Source: Pseudobdellovibrionaceae bacterium (lineage in GTDB: Bacteria; Bdellovibrionota; Bdellovibrionia; Bdellovibrionales; Bdellovibrionaceae). Taken from it: DNA of 64,000 nucleotides. The position numbers were made by a program, and so were the translations under genes. The stretch lies in NCBI GenBank assembly GCA_019637875.1, contig JAHBUW010000008.1:62001-126000 (forward strand), written 5' to 3'. Positions 15,420 to 24,588 of this stretch are shown here, in pieces (position 1 is the first letter of the stretch; the number at the start of each line of letters is the position of its first letter). A model generated the notes under the pieces. It made no database searches. It was not told the origin of the DNA and worked only from the letters and a program-made list of their open reading frames with translations.

Positions 15420-16313
15420 TTAGACCACGGACAAACTGTTGATTTCGATTTCGAGATCCATGCCGACTTTTAAAAGCCCCAAGCCCGTCCCCACAGGCCC
15501 CATTCCCATGCCGTCCGCATCCTTCGCGAGACCGCTGGGGAGCGTATGGACGGCATGAACGCCGAAGTCCACGCTGGACCCGAATCTCCGGAATTCGGCC
15601 AAACGCTGAAGCGGCTCTTTGGAGGAAGTTTCCCCCGTCGCCACGTCTTGATTGATGATCTGACAGCGCCCGCAACCGCCGACGATCGTCAGCGTCAGTC
15701 CCTGCGGCGAGCGCAGCGACGCCCAGCGGTCCTCGGCCCAAGGCCCATCGCCGCTGACGACGATATTCGGACGAAAACGCCCCATCGGAATCGGCGAGGT
15801 CAACCGCCCGTTCAGGTCGTGAAGACTCTCTTCACTGGTGACGAGCACGTTGGCCGAATCGGCGAAACGAAACTGACGTCCCCAGGCCTTGCCGCTCTTT
15901 TTAACTTCCCGTTGGGAGTGTCGGCCGTAACGGACCAGATGCACCGGACGCGCGAGGAGTTTGGAGAGCGCCTCATTCAGCCCCGGATGCTCCACGAGAT
16001 CCGCTTCGACTTCGGATTTCCAGACCCGAACCTTTTCCGTCGCGGGAGTTGTGTCCGCGCGCAAAGGAACGAAGTAGTCCTGTCCTTGAATGCGCACGCG
16101 CAGATTCTCGCCCCCGATCTCGGTTTCGATTTCGGCCATCTGCGGAGTTTCGCGACGGGTCTGGAAGCGACCGGAGTCGTCGACCACCATGAACTCGCGA
16201 TCCCGCTGTAAACCCCAAGCATCGAAGACGACCTCCGGAACGCTGAGGCCGCCCGCGCTTTTAATGGGGTACAGATGCAGGCTTTGAATTTTGCAAAAGA
16301 TCTTCCCGGACAC
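15420..16313 (-). CDS. MOSC-domain protein (YcbX/mARC-like)
   Basis: 297 residues. The N-terminal beta-barrel (about 8-90, starting LHLYPIKSAGGLSV) precedes the MOSC domain (about 120-290). The pattern GGCGRCQIINQD (C214, C217) holds the cysteine that in mARC/YcbX proteins binds the molybdenum cofactor or carries sulfur; the SANVLVTSEESLHDLN and RFRPNIVVSG motifs match too. Expected role: reduction of N-hydroxylated compounds or sulfur-carrier chemistry. The GTG start at 16313 has AAGG upstream, and the gene begins 53 bases inside the end of psd, so translation may be coupled. Confidence 0.85.
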   Translation of the reverse strand: MSGKIFCKIQSLHLYPIKSAGGLSVPEVVFDAWGLQRDREFMVVDDSGRFQTRRETPQMAEIETEIGGENLRVRIQGQDYFVPLRADTTPATEKVRVWKSEVEADLVEHPGLNEALSKLLARPVHLVRYGRHSQREVKKSGKAWGRQFRFADSANVLVTSEESLHDLNGRLTSPIPMGRFRPNIVVSGDGPWAEDRWASLRSPQGLTLTIVGGCGRCQIINQDVATGETSSKEPLQRLAEFRRFGSSVDFGVHAVHTLPSGLAKDADGMGMGPVGTGLGLLKVGMDLEIEINSLSVV

Positions 16314-17154
16314 GGGCCTTCAGTCCTTTCAGATGAGGAAGCTGGAGTTTGAGCGCAGGCAGAGTCGCGAACATCTCTTCCGAGAAGAGCAGCACGATCG
16401 TCGACCCCATGTGGAAGGCGCCCAGCTCGTCCCCCTTCGTCACCGCCACGGAAGGTTCGAACACCCGTTCGCGCACCGAGGGATAGCGCGGATCGTTCGA
16501 GCGGAACTCGGGCCAGAACGACAGCGAGATTTGCCCCACGTTCGTGGCCCCCACGAACATCACGCCCATAAGGCCGAAGTCGGTCTGGATCTCGACAAGC
16601 ACGCGCTCATTCACCGCGAACAGATTTTCGATATGGGTCGTCGACCAGTCATTCACCGGCCACAGATGCCCCGGCAAATGGCGTACGCGCACGATCTGGC
16701 CGCTGACGGGCGAATGCACGCGGTGATAGTCGGTGGGGCACAGATAGTAGGTCGCAAACGCGCCCCCCTGATAGGGCTTCGCCGATTCGTTCGTCCCGAC
16801 AAAATCTTGCAGCGAGTAGTAGCGACCCTTCGCCTGGATGATCTTGCCGTCCTTGATCCAGTCGCTTTCGGTGATCACGCTGTCAGCCGGGTGCACAAGC
16901 GTGGCCCCTCCCAAGGGGCGCGCGTCCCCGCGCAGTCGGCGCACGAAGAAGTCGCCGATGCTGGCGTAGGCGGAAACCGGGCGTTCGGCCTCCTCCAGAT
17001 TGATGTTATAGGCTTTGGCGAACTGGGTGATGGTAAAACTCGCCAAACCCCCGGGGAGTTTCAGGTGCACGAGCCAACCCACAAAGCGACTGAGAGCATT
17101 TTTAGGGACAAGATAAAGGAATTCCACGGCCGCCATCTTGAGGTTTAAGGCCAT
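16261..17154 (-). CDS. psd: Phosphatidylserine decarboxylase proenzyme
   Basis: 297 residues from ATG 17154 (an ATG at 17136 is the alternative). PSD signatures present: VHPADSVIT with the catalytic Asp, YYLCPTDYHRVHSPVSG with catalytic His, VGATNVGQI and the self-cleavage motif FHMGST (Gly250-Ser251), where the new pyruvoyl group forms. The usual LGST is MGST here. The enzyme makes phosphatidylethanolamine at the inner membrane. The start lies only 18 bases from the divergent FAD-dehydrogenase start, and the 3' end overlaps the MOSC gene. Confidence 0.92.
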   Translation of the reverse strand: MALNLKMAAVEFLYLVPKNALSRFVGWLVHLKLPGGLASFTITQFAKAYNINLEEAERPVSAYASIGDFFVRRLRGDARPLGGATLVHPADSVITESDWIKDGKIIQAKGRYYSLQDFVGTNESAKPYQGGAFATYYLCPTDYHRVHSPVSGQIVRVRHLPGHLWPVNDWSTTHIENLFAVNERVLVEIQTDFGLMGVMFVGATNVGQISLSFWPEFRSNDPRYPSVRERVFEPSVAVTKGDELGAFHMGSTIVLLFSEEMFATLPALKLQLPHLKGLKARVREDLLQNSKPASVPH

Positions 17155-17172
17155 CTGTGTCAAACCCGAGGC

Positions 17173-18774
17173 ATGCGCATCATTAAAGATCTGGAGATCG
17201 GCCTCGACGACGACCTCGCCGAGAAAATCGCCTGGATGGAGCCGAACCACGGGGGCTACCGTGTCCTCCGCCAGAGCGTCGATGCGCGTCGCCGCCACAA
17301 CGTCCACTTCGTCTATACCGTCGAAGTCGCGGGGGCTGGGGAATCCCGCCCCCTCTACCGCTTCGAGGTCCCCCGCGTGAACGCGCCCGCGACCTTCGAA
17401 AAGCCCATCGTCATCGGCACCGGCCCCGCGGGCCTCTTCGCCGCGCTTCGACTGGTGGAACGCGGGATTCCCTGTCGCCTGTTCGAACGCGGCTCGGAGA
17501 GCGGTCAGCGGATCAAGGGCATCAACAAATACTGGCGCTACGGCGAGCTCGATCCGCGCAACAACGTCTGTTACGGCGAAGGCGGCGCGGGCCTCTATTC
17601 GGACGGCAAACTCATCACACGTATCAAAAGCCCGCACATCCCCTACGTGCTCGAACGCCTGGTCCGCTTCGGCGCCCCCGCCGAGATCCAGTATCTGGCG
17701 AATCCGCACGTGGGCTCGGATAAAATCCGCCGCGTGATTCCGAAGATCCGCGAATTCCTGAAAGCGAATGGCTGCGAAATTTATTACGACACGAAGATCG
17801 AAAAACTTCTGACCGACGGCGAAAACCTGGTCGGCGTCGAAACCGAACGCGGCGAACGTTTCACCAGTCACCACGTCGCGCTCGCGACCGGTCACTCGGC
17901 CGAAGATATGATCCGCCACCTGCGCGAGATCGGCGTCGCCATGGAAGCAAAGCCCTACGCCCTGGGTCTGCGCATCGAACATCCGCAGCCCATGATCAAT
18001 CAACTGCAGTACCGGGATGCGGCCACGCACCCGAAGCTGGGCTCGGCCAACTACCGCGTCGCCGACCACGACCCGAAAACCGGGATCGGCGTTTATTCTT
18101 TCTGCATGTGCCCTGGCGGATTTGTCCTGTCCTCAGGCACTGAGGCCGACGGCATCGTGGTGAACGGGATGTCGAACTTCCACCGTAACTCGCCCTTCGC
18201 GAACGCGGCCATCGTGGTGTCCGTGGATCAACGCCACTTCGGCACCGATCTCTTCTCGGGTCTGGATTTCCGTCGCACACTTGAGACCGAGGCCTATCAG
18301 GCCTCCAAAGCCGCCGGCGGTGGCCGCGAACTCCCCGCCCAGAAGGTCACGGACTTCATGAGCGGCAAACTCACGGGCGTACGCCCCGGCTCGTCGCCCT
18401 CGGGCGTGAAGGCCGTCGCGCTCGACAAACTTCTGCCCGCCCCGATCAAAAAACGTCTGGCGCAGGGACTGGAGAAATTCAACCGGTCGCTCCCGGGTTT
18501 CGTTTCGGAAGAAGGCCAGCTCTACGGCGTGGAAAGCCGCACCTCTTGCCCCGTGCGCGTGACCCGCGATTCACAGTCCCTACAGTCGATCTCGCACCGG
18601 GGCCTTTATCCCTGCGGCGAGGGCGCAGGTTATGCGGGCGGCATCACGTCGGCGGCCTGCGACGGCATTCGCGTCGCCGAAAAGATGATCGAAGACCTTT
18701 TGCAGTCCACACCCCCGCCCGTTCCCGACGAGGTGCTGCTTCAAGATCTGAAGAGCGCCCGCACCGAGGACTGA
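17173..18774 (+). CDS. FAD-dependent dehydrogenase (COG2509-type)
   Basis: 533 residues. An N-terminal domain of about 75 residues (IKDLEIGLDDDLAEKIAW...VYTVEV) precedes the FAD-binding motif VIGTGPAGLFAALRLVERG (about 79-97). ERGSESGQRIKGINKYWRYGELDPRNNVCYGEGGAG and the C-terminal GLYPCGEGAGYAGGITSAACDGI are typical of the uncharacterised FAD-dependent dehydrogenase family COG2509. The substrate is unknown. The protein is cytoplasmic. It is transcribed away from psd across an 18-base gap, so its promoter must overlap the psd coding region. A terminator follows. Confidence 0.85.
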   Translation: MRIIKDLEIGLDDDLAEKIAWMEPNHGGYRVLRQSVDARRRHNVHFVYTVEVAGAGESRPLYRFEVPRVNAPATFEKPIVIGTGPAGLFAALRLVERGIPCRLFERGSESGQRIKGINKYWRYGELDPRNNVCYGEGGAGLYSDGKLITRIKSPHIPYVLERLVRFGAPAEIQYLANPHVGSDKIRRVIPKIREFLKANGCEIYYDTKIEKLLTDGENLVGVETERGERFTSHHVALATGHSAEDMIRHLREIGVAMEAKPYALGLRIEHPQPMINQLQYRDAATHPKLGSANYRVADHDPKTGIGVYSFCMCPGGFVLSSGTEADGIVVNGMSNFHRNSPFANAAIVVSVDQRHFGTDLFSGLDFRRTLETEAYQASKAAGGGRELPAQKVTDFMSGKLTGVRPGSSPSGVKAVALDKLLPAPIKKRLAQGLEKFNRSLPGFVSEEGQLYGVESRTSCPVRVTRDSQSLQSISHRGLYPCGEGAGYAGGITSAACDGIRVAEKMIEDLLQSTPPPVPDEVLLQDLKSARTED

Positions 18775-18788
18775 TTTCCCAAATAAAA

Positions 18789-18812
18789 ACGGGAGTCGCA
18801 GAGGACTCCCGT
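18789..18812. terminator. Rho-independent terminator, probably bidirectional
   Basis: ACGGGAGTC, short loop, GACTCCCGT, flanked by A-runs on the left (AAATAAAA) and by GAACAAAAAC on the right. It sits just after the FAD-dehydrogenase stop and before the end of the convergent secreted-protein gene. Confidence 0.75.
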
Positions 18813-18873
18813 GAACAAAAACAAATCAATTATCTGAGACGAACCCTAAAACACCAGGTGAAACTCACCAGGA

Positions 18874-19317
18874 TTATTTACGGTCAATTTTGAATTCATA
18901 ACCTCCGACGGACAAGCCGCCTTGGATGCGTTTAAATTCTCCGTGCTTGTCGTGGAACCACGTGACCTTTCCTTCCGTGGGACAAGCTTCGTAACAGAGC
19001 TTCACGTCGCTCGTTTTCTCACCGTTGTAGGTGACGGCGACGTTTTTGGTATTGTAGTCGATGCGCAGCTCGTGACGACCGAAGTACGACATCACGAGAT
19101 CCTTGCCGTTGATATCCTTGAAAACCCCGACGATGGATTTACGGAGCTGGATCGATTTATCGAGCTCATCCATCTTCTTTTGTTCGCGATCGATGTCCGA
19201 GAACGACGAAACGCAGCCCCGAACTTCACGAACGCGCTCACAGCGGCTTTGCGCCTGAGCCTGAAGACCCAACCCTAAAAGGGCCACGATCACGGATACT
19301 TTCAATTGAGTGTTCAT
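18874..19317 (-). CDS. Secreted hypothetical protein
   Basis: 147 residues. ATG 19317 is preceded by GGGGAGG nine bases away, which decides the start; a longer in-frame ORF upstream has no such site. The signal peptide MNTQLKVSVIVALLGLGLQAQA is cleaved near QAQ-S. The mature protein has four cysteines (SRCERVREVRGC, VKLCYEACPTEG), probably two disulfides, and a beta-rich C-terminus (LRIDYNTKNVAVTYNGEK). No family recognised. It is monocistronic, between a terminator and a 239-base intergenic stretch. Confidence 0.65.
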   Translation of the reverse strand: MNTQLKVSVIVALLGLGLQAQAQSRCERVREVRGCVSSFSDIDREQKKMDELDKSIQLRKSIVGVFKDINGKDLVMSYFGRHELRIDYNTKNVAVTYNGEKTSDVKLCYEACPTEGKVTWFHDKHGEFKRIQGGLSVGGYEFKIDRK

Positions 19318-19556
19318 TTGAAAACCTCCCCAGATTTCCCCAAACCGAAATCGCTTTCGGCAGTCACGGATCCCCCTTCCAAAGAGAGTGCCAACTCGTT
19401 TGACAGCCCCTTCTGCAAACCCGTGGGGGTAGACCCACCCCCCGCTTGTAAGGCTTTCCCGACTGGCCAACTTTTGACGGCTCTCAGCTTCTGATCGTCT
19501 AAATTCAACGACCGAGGATTCTGGCCAACCCCCCATGAACTCTTTATCTTCGGGGC

Positions 19557-20368
19557 ATGAAAGTCTCTGTCGCCCATCTGAACGAAGTCCCCACCACTTT
19601 CCTGATCACGCTGGCCGCCCGCGCCCGGGGGCCCGCGCGTTACCCCGAGCTTCAGTTCCACGATCCGCTTTCGGAAAAGATCATCGGTCGCGTGGATCGA
19701 GATCTGCGCCCCTTCATGAAAGACGAAAGCTCCGTCTACGGTATCATGAAGCGCACCCAGATTTTCCGCGAACGCGCGCGGAAGTTCTTTGCGAAGCACC
19801 CTACCGCCACGGGTGTTTCGCTCGGCGCGGGTTTGGCCGACTATTTCCAGTGGCTCGACAATGGCGAAAACTCCTGGATCGACTTCGACCTGGAAGAGTC
19901 CATGAACGTGCGTCGCGCGCTCTTGGAGCCACGCGCCCGCCAGAAGTTCATCGCGGGCTCACTCACCGAGCCCGACTGGTGGGAGAAGCTGGAACTCCCC
20001 ACCAAAACGCCGAGCTTTTTCATCTGCGAAGGGGTTCTCATGTACCTGAACCCCACCGAGGTCGCGGGGGTCCTCCGCCAGTTCGGTGAAAGAGCGGCGC
20101 CGGGTTCGGTCTTCATTTTTGATCATATGTGCTGGCTGGTGGTGGGGCGCGCGAAACATCACGCTTCGGTCAGTCAGACCCATGCGGATTTCCACTGGGG
20201 GCCCCGACGCTATACGGAGCTCACCTCACCGCACCCACGCCTTAAATTCACGCCCACCACCAAGTCATGGAGTCCAAAGGATTTCCCTTTTCGGTGATGG
20301 GGCCGATTTTCAAACTGGTCACGGGAATGCACTTCTACGCGATCACCGAGATGGGAATCGCGGACTAG
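19557..20368 (+). pseudogene. LCM-family (leucine carboxyl methyltransferase-like) SAM methyltransferase with a frameshift near its 3' end
   Basis: The frame opening MKVSVAHLNEVPTTFLI shows the PF04072-like methyltransferase pattern: the GVSLGAGLADYF SAM-binding loop, SWIDFDLEES, and FICEGVLMYLNP. That frame stops at 20295-20297 after 246 residues. A second frame from 20267 to TAG 20366-20368 encodes 33 residues (MESKGFPFSVMG...YAITEMGIAD) that read as the natural C-terminus. Insertion of one G in CCAAGTCATGG near 20263 would join them as TKVMESKGF. Either the gene is broken by a one-base deletion or the assembly has an error. The restored stop would overlap the convergent phosphatase stop. 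Confidence 0.75.
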
Positions 20369-21033
20369 TTCTTCGCGGGCTCGCGGGTCTCGGATTTTAC
20401 AACCGACGCCGTATCGACCGAGGCCTCACCAGCCGTCTTCGCGCTGGCATCGCTACTGATGCAGTGATGCGCCTCAACCCACGGGCGATTTTCAGCCGAA
20501 CAGGGTTCAAAGACCTCCCGCGCCCATGTCGGCCCCTGATAGCGCCGCACGAACTCTTTCATCGCGGGCTTGAAGGTCTCGACATGCCAGTAGTCGAAGT
20601 TCAGATGCTTGGCGACGGCCTGCTCGTTCGTGAGTTTCATGTGATTGATCGCGTAGATCGCGGTGGCTTCGCCCGTCCGGTCCGATCCGGCACGACAGTG
20701 AACCAGAATCGGATAGTCGCCTTTTTCAAGGATGTCCTCGAAGCGGATGAGCTCTTCCTTCGCCGGGAAATGCTCGGCGGTCCACCAGAGCTTCTCGAAC
20801 TTCACGCCATTTTTCTCAAGCACGTCGACCTGGGGTTGATACCAGGGCGCGTGCTCGGGGGCGCCCCGCAGAGAAACCACGGTTTTGATGCCGTACTTTT
20901 TGATCGCCTCTTCCATTTCTTCGGGCGTCAGCTGCGCCGAGCGGTAGAAGCGACCGGGATCGACCTCTTCGAAGTTCTTCGTGATCCGAAAGGTCGAGTA
21001 GCGGTACGCGAACGCGACAAAACCCAGGAACAA
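20365..21033 (-). CDS. Membrane-anchored dual-specificity/tyrosine phosphatase
   Basis: 222 residues from TTG 21033, with GGGG six bases upstream. The PTP signature VHCRAGSDRTG (C113, R119) is intact, and a general-acid Asp may come from the preceding WWTAEHFPAKEE or VDPGRFYRSAQ regions typical of DSP-like enzymes. The N-terminus (LGFVAFAYRYSTF) is hydrophobic; upstream in-frame codons encode KRRWKRWTSYLGLF, so a slightly longer signal-anchor is possible. The domain would sit in the periplasm if anchored this way. It lies 40 bases after the mutase stop on the same strand. Confidence 0.8.
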   Translation of the reverse strand: MFLGFVAFAYRYSTFRITKNFEEVDPGRFYRSAQLTPEEMEEAIKKYGIKTVVSLRGAPEHAPWYQPQVDVLEKNGVKFEKLWWTAEHFPAKEELIRFEDILEKGDYPILVHCRAGSDRTGEATAIYAINHMKLTNEQAVAKHLNFDYWHVETFKPAMKEFVRRYQGPTWAREVFEPCSAENRPWVEAHHCISSDASAKTAGEASVDTASVVKSETREPAKN

Positions 21034-21073
21034 AAAAAGCCCCAGATAACTCGTCCACCGTTTCCAACGACGT

Positions 21074-24000
21074 TTAGATGTTGCGACGATACTCGCCTCC
21101 GACTTCGAAAAAGGCCTGGGTCATCTGCGCGAGCGAGCACACCCGCGCGGCTTTCATGAGAGCTTCGAACAGATTACCACCGCTGACGGCGGTCTCCTTC
21201 AAGTCTTTGAGGGCCTGATCGGAATCTGACAAATGGGCCTGCTGGTAGCCCCGGACGTTCGTCAGCTGTTGGTTTTTCTCCTCATAGCTGGCGCGCGCGA
21301 GTTCGATTTTCGGCGGGATATAATCCGCCGCCATCGTCTTCGGATCGATGAAGGTATTGACCCCGATGATCGGGAGTTCGCCGCTATGCTTCAATGTTTC
21401 ATAATACAGCGACTCCTCCTGGATCTTCGAACGCTGGTACTGCGTTTCCATGGCGCCGAGCACCCCACCCCGCTCATTGATGCGCATGAACTCCGTCAGC
21501 ACGGCCTCTTCCACGAGGTCGGTGAGTTCATCCATGAAGAACGAGCCCTGCATGGGATTTTCATTCATGGTCATGCCGAACTCGCGGTTGATGATGAGCT
21601 GGATCGCCATCGCCCGACGCACGCTCTCTTCCGTCGGCGTGGTGATCGCCTCGTCGTAAGCGTTCGTGTGGAGCGAGTTGCAGTTGTCGTACAGCGCGAT
21701 GAGCGCCTGCAAGGTCGTGCGGATGTCGTTGAAGTCGATCTCTTGCGCGTGCAGCGAGCGGCCGCTGGTCTGAATGTGGTACTTGAGCTTCTGCGAGCGA
21801 TCGTTCGCCTTGTACAGATCGCGCATGGCGACCGCCCAGATCCGGCGGGCGACGCGGCCCAAGACCGAATACTCGGGATCCAGACCATTCGAGAAGAAGA
21901 AGCTCAGGTTCGGCGCGAACTCGTCGATGCTGAGACCGCGGCTCAGGTAATACTCCACGAAGGTGAAGCCGTTCGACAGCGTGAACGCGAGCTGCGAGAT
22001 GGGATTCGCACCGGCCTCGGCGATGTGGTAGCCCGAGATCGACACCGAGTAGAAGTTCCGCACCTTCTTACGCGTGAAGTACTCTTGGATATCGCCCATG
22101 AGCTTCAAAGCGAAGTTGATCGAGAAGATGCAGGTGTTCTGCCCTTGATCTTCTTTCAGGATGTCGGCCTGCACGGTCCCGCGCACCTGCTGCAGCGTGA
22201 AGTCGCGGGTCTCGTCCAGTTCCGCAGAGCTAAGTTTGCGACCCAGTTCTTTTTCGCGCTTCTCGACCTGCTGGTCGATGGCCGTATTGAAGTAGAAGGC
22301 GAGGATCATCGGCGCGGGGCCGTTGATCGTCATCGAGACCGAAGTCGACGGCGCGCACAGATCAAAACCGCCGTAGAGCTTCTTCATATCGTTCAGCGTG
22401 CAAATGCTGACACCCGACTCGCCGACCTTACCGAAAATATCCGGACGCGGATTCGGGTCCTGTCCGTACAGAGTGACCGAGTCGAACGCCGTCGACAGAC
22501 GATGCGCCTTTTCACCTTTGCACAAGTAATGGAAACGTTTGTTGGTGCGTTCGGGAGTTCCTTCGCCCGCGAACATCCGTTTCGGATCCTCGTCGGGACG
22601 TTTCAGCGGGAAGACCCCGCCCGTGAACGGGAATTCGCCCGGCACGTTTTCAAGTTTCAGGTAACGGAAGCGGTCGCCCCAATCGGTTTTGGGCGGAACG
22701 ACGACGCGTTTGATGATCGTACCGCTGAGCGAGGTCCGCGTCAGCGACTGACGGATCTCTTTGTCGCGCACGTGGAAGACGAGGTCTTTCTGATCGTAAC
22801 GCGACTTCAGCTGATCGAAGTTCCGGATCGATTCGATCTCGTCTTGGGTCAACTCCTGCGCGAGCGACTTGCGCATTTCACCGAGCGCTTTCTCGGCGAC
22901 GTCCCGAAGCGCGTTCGCGGTCGTGACGGTCAGGTTCCCGTCCTTCACGAGGTGCGCGGTGGACGCCGGGGTCATCGAGCTCGCCACCGGAGGCGTAGCG
23001 CTCGCCAGATTTTCGAGCTGTCCCCAGACCGAGACCTTTTTCGCGAGTCCCTCGGTGCGCTCGCGGTAACGTTTGTTGGTCGAGACGATCTCGGCCAGAT
23101 AGTTTTGGCGTTCCGCCGGGATGACGGGCTTTTCCTCGGCCGAGAGAATCCGCGACTTCGTTTCTTCCGAGAGTTTCCAGCCTTGCTCGGGTTCGCGTTT
23201 GTCGAGTTCGTCGGCCAGATGGAAGAACAGTTGATTCACGCCGCCGTCGTTGAACTGCGAGGCCTGGGTCAAGAACACCGGCACCGGCGTTGAGTGATCG
23301 AAGATTTTGCGCGAGCGACGGAACTGGCGGGCGACGTCGCGAACGGCGTCCAGCGCGCCCCGGCGATCGGCTTTGTTCACCGCGATCATGCTCGCGAAGT
23401 CGATCATGTCGATTTTTTCGAGCTGCGACTGCGCACCGAAGTCCGAAGTCATCACGTAAAGCGACAGGTCCGAAATTTCGGTGATCGCGAGGTTCCCCTG
23501 CCCGATGCCCGAGGTCTCGGCGATGATGAAATCAAAATCGAGGGCCTTCGTCGCCTGGATCAACTGCCCCAACGCGCTCGAGATTTCACGCCCCGAACCG
23601 CGGCTCGCGACCGAACGCATGTACACGCCCGGACGCGACAGCGAATTCATCCGGATGCGGTCACCCAGCAGCGAGCCGCCGGTTTTACGCTTCGACGGAT
23701 CCACGCAGAGGATCGCGATTTTTTTGCTCGGGAAGAGATTCAGGTAACGCTGGACCAGCTCGTCGATCAGGCTCGACTTGCCGGCGCCGCCGGTCCCCGT
23801 GATCCCGAGCACCGTGGGGGCCTGGCCCTGGCGTTGAAATTCGGGGAAACGTTTCGCGACCTCGGCTTTGACGAAGTCTTCCGTCGCTTTCCCCAGCAGG
23901 GCTTGATCTTCGACGTCCGTCAAAAAGACGCCGATCTTTTGGCTCGGGATCGGATTGCGGTTGTCGAAAGCCTCGCGGCCGTCCTTCGGTTTTTGCGCGG

Positions 24001-24490
24001 TGAATTTCTTCGCCGCCTCGAGCACGTCGAAATCGCACTGCTCGATGATCATGTTGATCATCCCCTCGAGTCCCAGCTTGCGTCCGTCCTCGGGATGGAA
24101 GATCTGCGCGATGCCGTAGGCTTCGAGTTCTTTTTTCTCTTCGAAAACGATGACGCCGCCGCCCCCGCCGAAGATCTTCATGTAGCCCGCGCCCATCTCG
24201 TCACAGAGGTCCTTCAGGTATTTGAAGTACTCCATGTGTCCGCCCTGATAGGAGCTGACGCAAATCCCCTGCGCCCCCTCTTGCAGTGCCGTGCGCACGA
24301 CGTCCGCCACCGAGCGGTTGTGCCCCAAGTGGATCACCTCGGCACCGAAGTCCTGTAAAATTCGGCGCATGATGTTGATGCTCGCGTCGTGGCCGTCGAA
24401 CAGGGCCGCCGCCGTCACGATCCGGATGGGATGCTTCGGGACGTGACGAGCAAACTCGGCGGGCTTCGGGGATTTCACTTCAGGTTTCAT
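21074..24490 (-). CDS. icmF: IcmF-type fused acyl-CoA mutase (B12-binding, G-protein chaperone and mutase domains)
   Basis: 1138 residues from ATG 24490, with GGAG seven bases upstream. The N-terminus has the adenosylcobalamin domain with DGHDASIN, where His binds cobalt. A MeaB/MeaB-like GTPase follows with GTGGAGKSS (about 232-240), and then a TIM-barrel mutase region with SVSMTINGPAPMILAFYFNTAIDQQ. This order is characteristic of isobutyryl-CoA mutase fused (IcmF), which isomerises isobutyryl/n-butyryl-CoA and, in some members, isovaleryl/pivalyl-CoA, and protects itself by its own chaperone. Size and order match. The substrate choice cannot be fixed without an alignment. It lies with crotonase and hydroxyacyl-CoA dehydrogenase genes. 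Confidence 0.92.
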   Translation of the reverse strand: MKPEVKSPKPAEFARHVPKHPIRIVTAAALFDGHDASINIMRRILQDFGAEVIHLGHNRSVADVVRTALQEGAQGICVSSYQGGHMEYFKYLKDLCDEMGAGYMKIFGGGGGVIVFEEKKELEAYGIAQIFHPEDGRKLGLEGMINMIIEQCDFDVLEAAKKFTAQKPKDGREAFDNRNPIPSQKIGVFLTDVEDQALLGKATEDFVKAEVAKRFPEFQRQGQAPTVLGITGTGGAGKSSLIDELVQRYLNLFPSKKIAILCVDPSKRKTGGSLLGDRIRMNSLSRPGVYMRSVASRGSGREISSALGQLIQATKALDFDFIIAETSGIGQGNLAITEISDLSLYVMTSDFGAQSQLEKIDMIDFASMIAVNKADRRGALDAVRDVARQFRRSRKIFDHSTPVPVFLTQASQFNDGGVNQLFFHLADELDKREPEQGWKLSEETKSRILSAEEKPVIPAERQNYLAEIVSTNKRYRERTEGLAKKVSVWGQLENLASATPPVASSMTPASTAHLVKDGNLTVTTANALRDVAEKALGEMRKSLAQELTQDEIESIRNFDQLKSRYDQKDLVFHVRDKEIRQSLTRTSLSGTIIKRVVVPPKTDWGDRFRYLKLENVPGEFPFTGGVFPLKRPDEDPKRMFAGEGTPERTNKRFHYLCKGEKAHRLSTAFDSVTLYGQDPNPRPDIFGKVGESGVSICTLNDMKKLYGGFDLCAPSTSVSMTINGPAPMILAFYFNTAIDQQVEKREKELGRKLSSAELDETRDFTLQQVRGTVQADILKEDQGQNTCIFSINFALKLMGDIQEYFTRKKVRNFYSVSISGYHIAEAGANPISQLAFTLSNGFTFVEYYLSRGLSIDEFAPNLSFFFSNGLDPEYSVLGRVARRIWAVAMRDLYKANDRSQKLKYHIQTSGRSLHAQEIDFNDIRTTLQALIALYDNCNSLHTNAYDEAITTPTEESVRRAMAIQLIINREFGMTMNENPMQGSFFMDELTDLVEEAVLTEFMRINERGGVLGAMETQYQRSKIQEESLYYETLKHSGELPIIGVNTFIDPKTMAADYIPPKIELARASYEEKNQQLTNVRGYQQAHLSDSDQALKDLKETAVSGGNLFEALMKAARVCSLAQMTQAFFEVGGEYRRNI

Positions 24491-24521
24491 CGAGGTCTCC
24501 AAAAAGGGTCTGGGTCGGTTG

Positions 24522-24546
24522 CGGTCGGCTGGATCTCAGCCGACCG
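24522..24546 (-). terminator. Strong hairpin between enoyl-CoA hydratase and mutase genes
   Basis: CGGTCGGCTG, loop of five (GATCT), CAGCCGACCG gives a perfect 10-bp stem. It lies 31-55 bases upstream of the icmF ATG and 42 bases after the hydratase stop. It may reduce read-through from the upstream genes or stabilise mRNA. There is no clear T-tract. Confidence 0.45.
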
Positions 24547-24588
24547 TGGCAAAGCCAGCCGCAGAGCGGCCGGTTCAGGTGCCGCCGA

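Noticed and set aside
21233-23293. A 686-codon open frame on the plus strand opposite icmF
   Set aside because: It runs antisense to a clear IcmF protein and has Arg/Asp/His-rich composition typical of a shadow frame in GC-rich DNA.
24503-24588. Cobalamin riboswitch upstream of icmF
   Set aside because: The gap of 86 bases is too short for a B12 riboswitch and contains only a simple hairpin; no B12-box-like sequence was seen.
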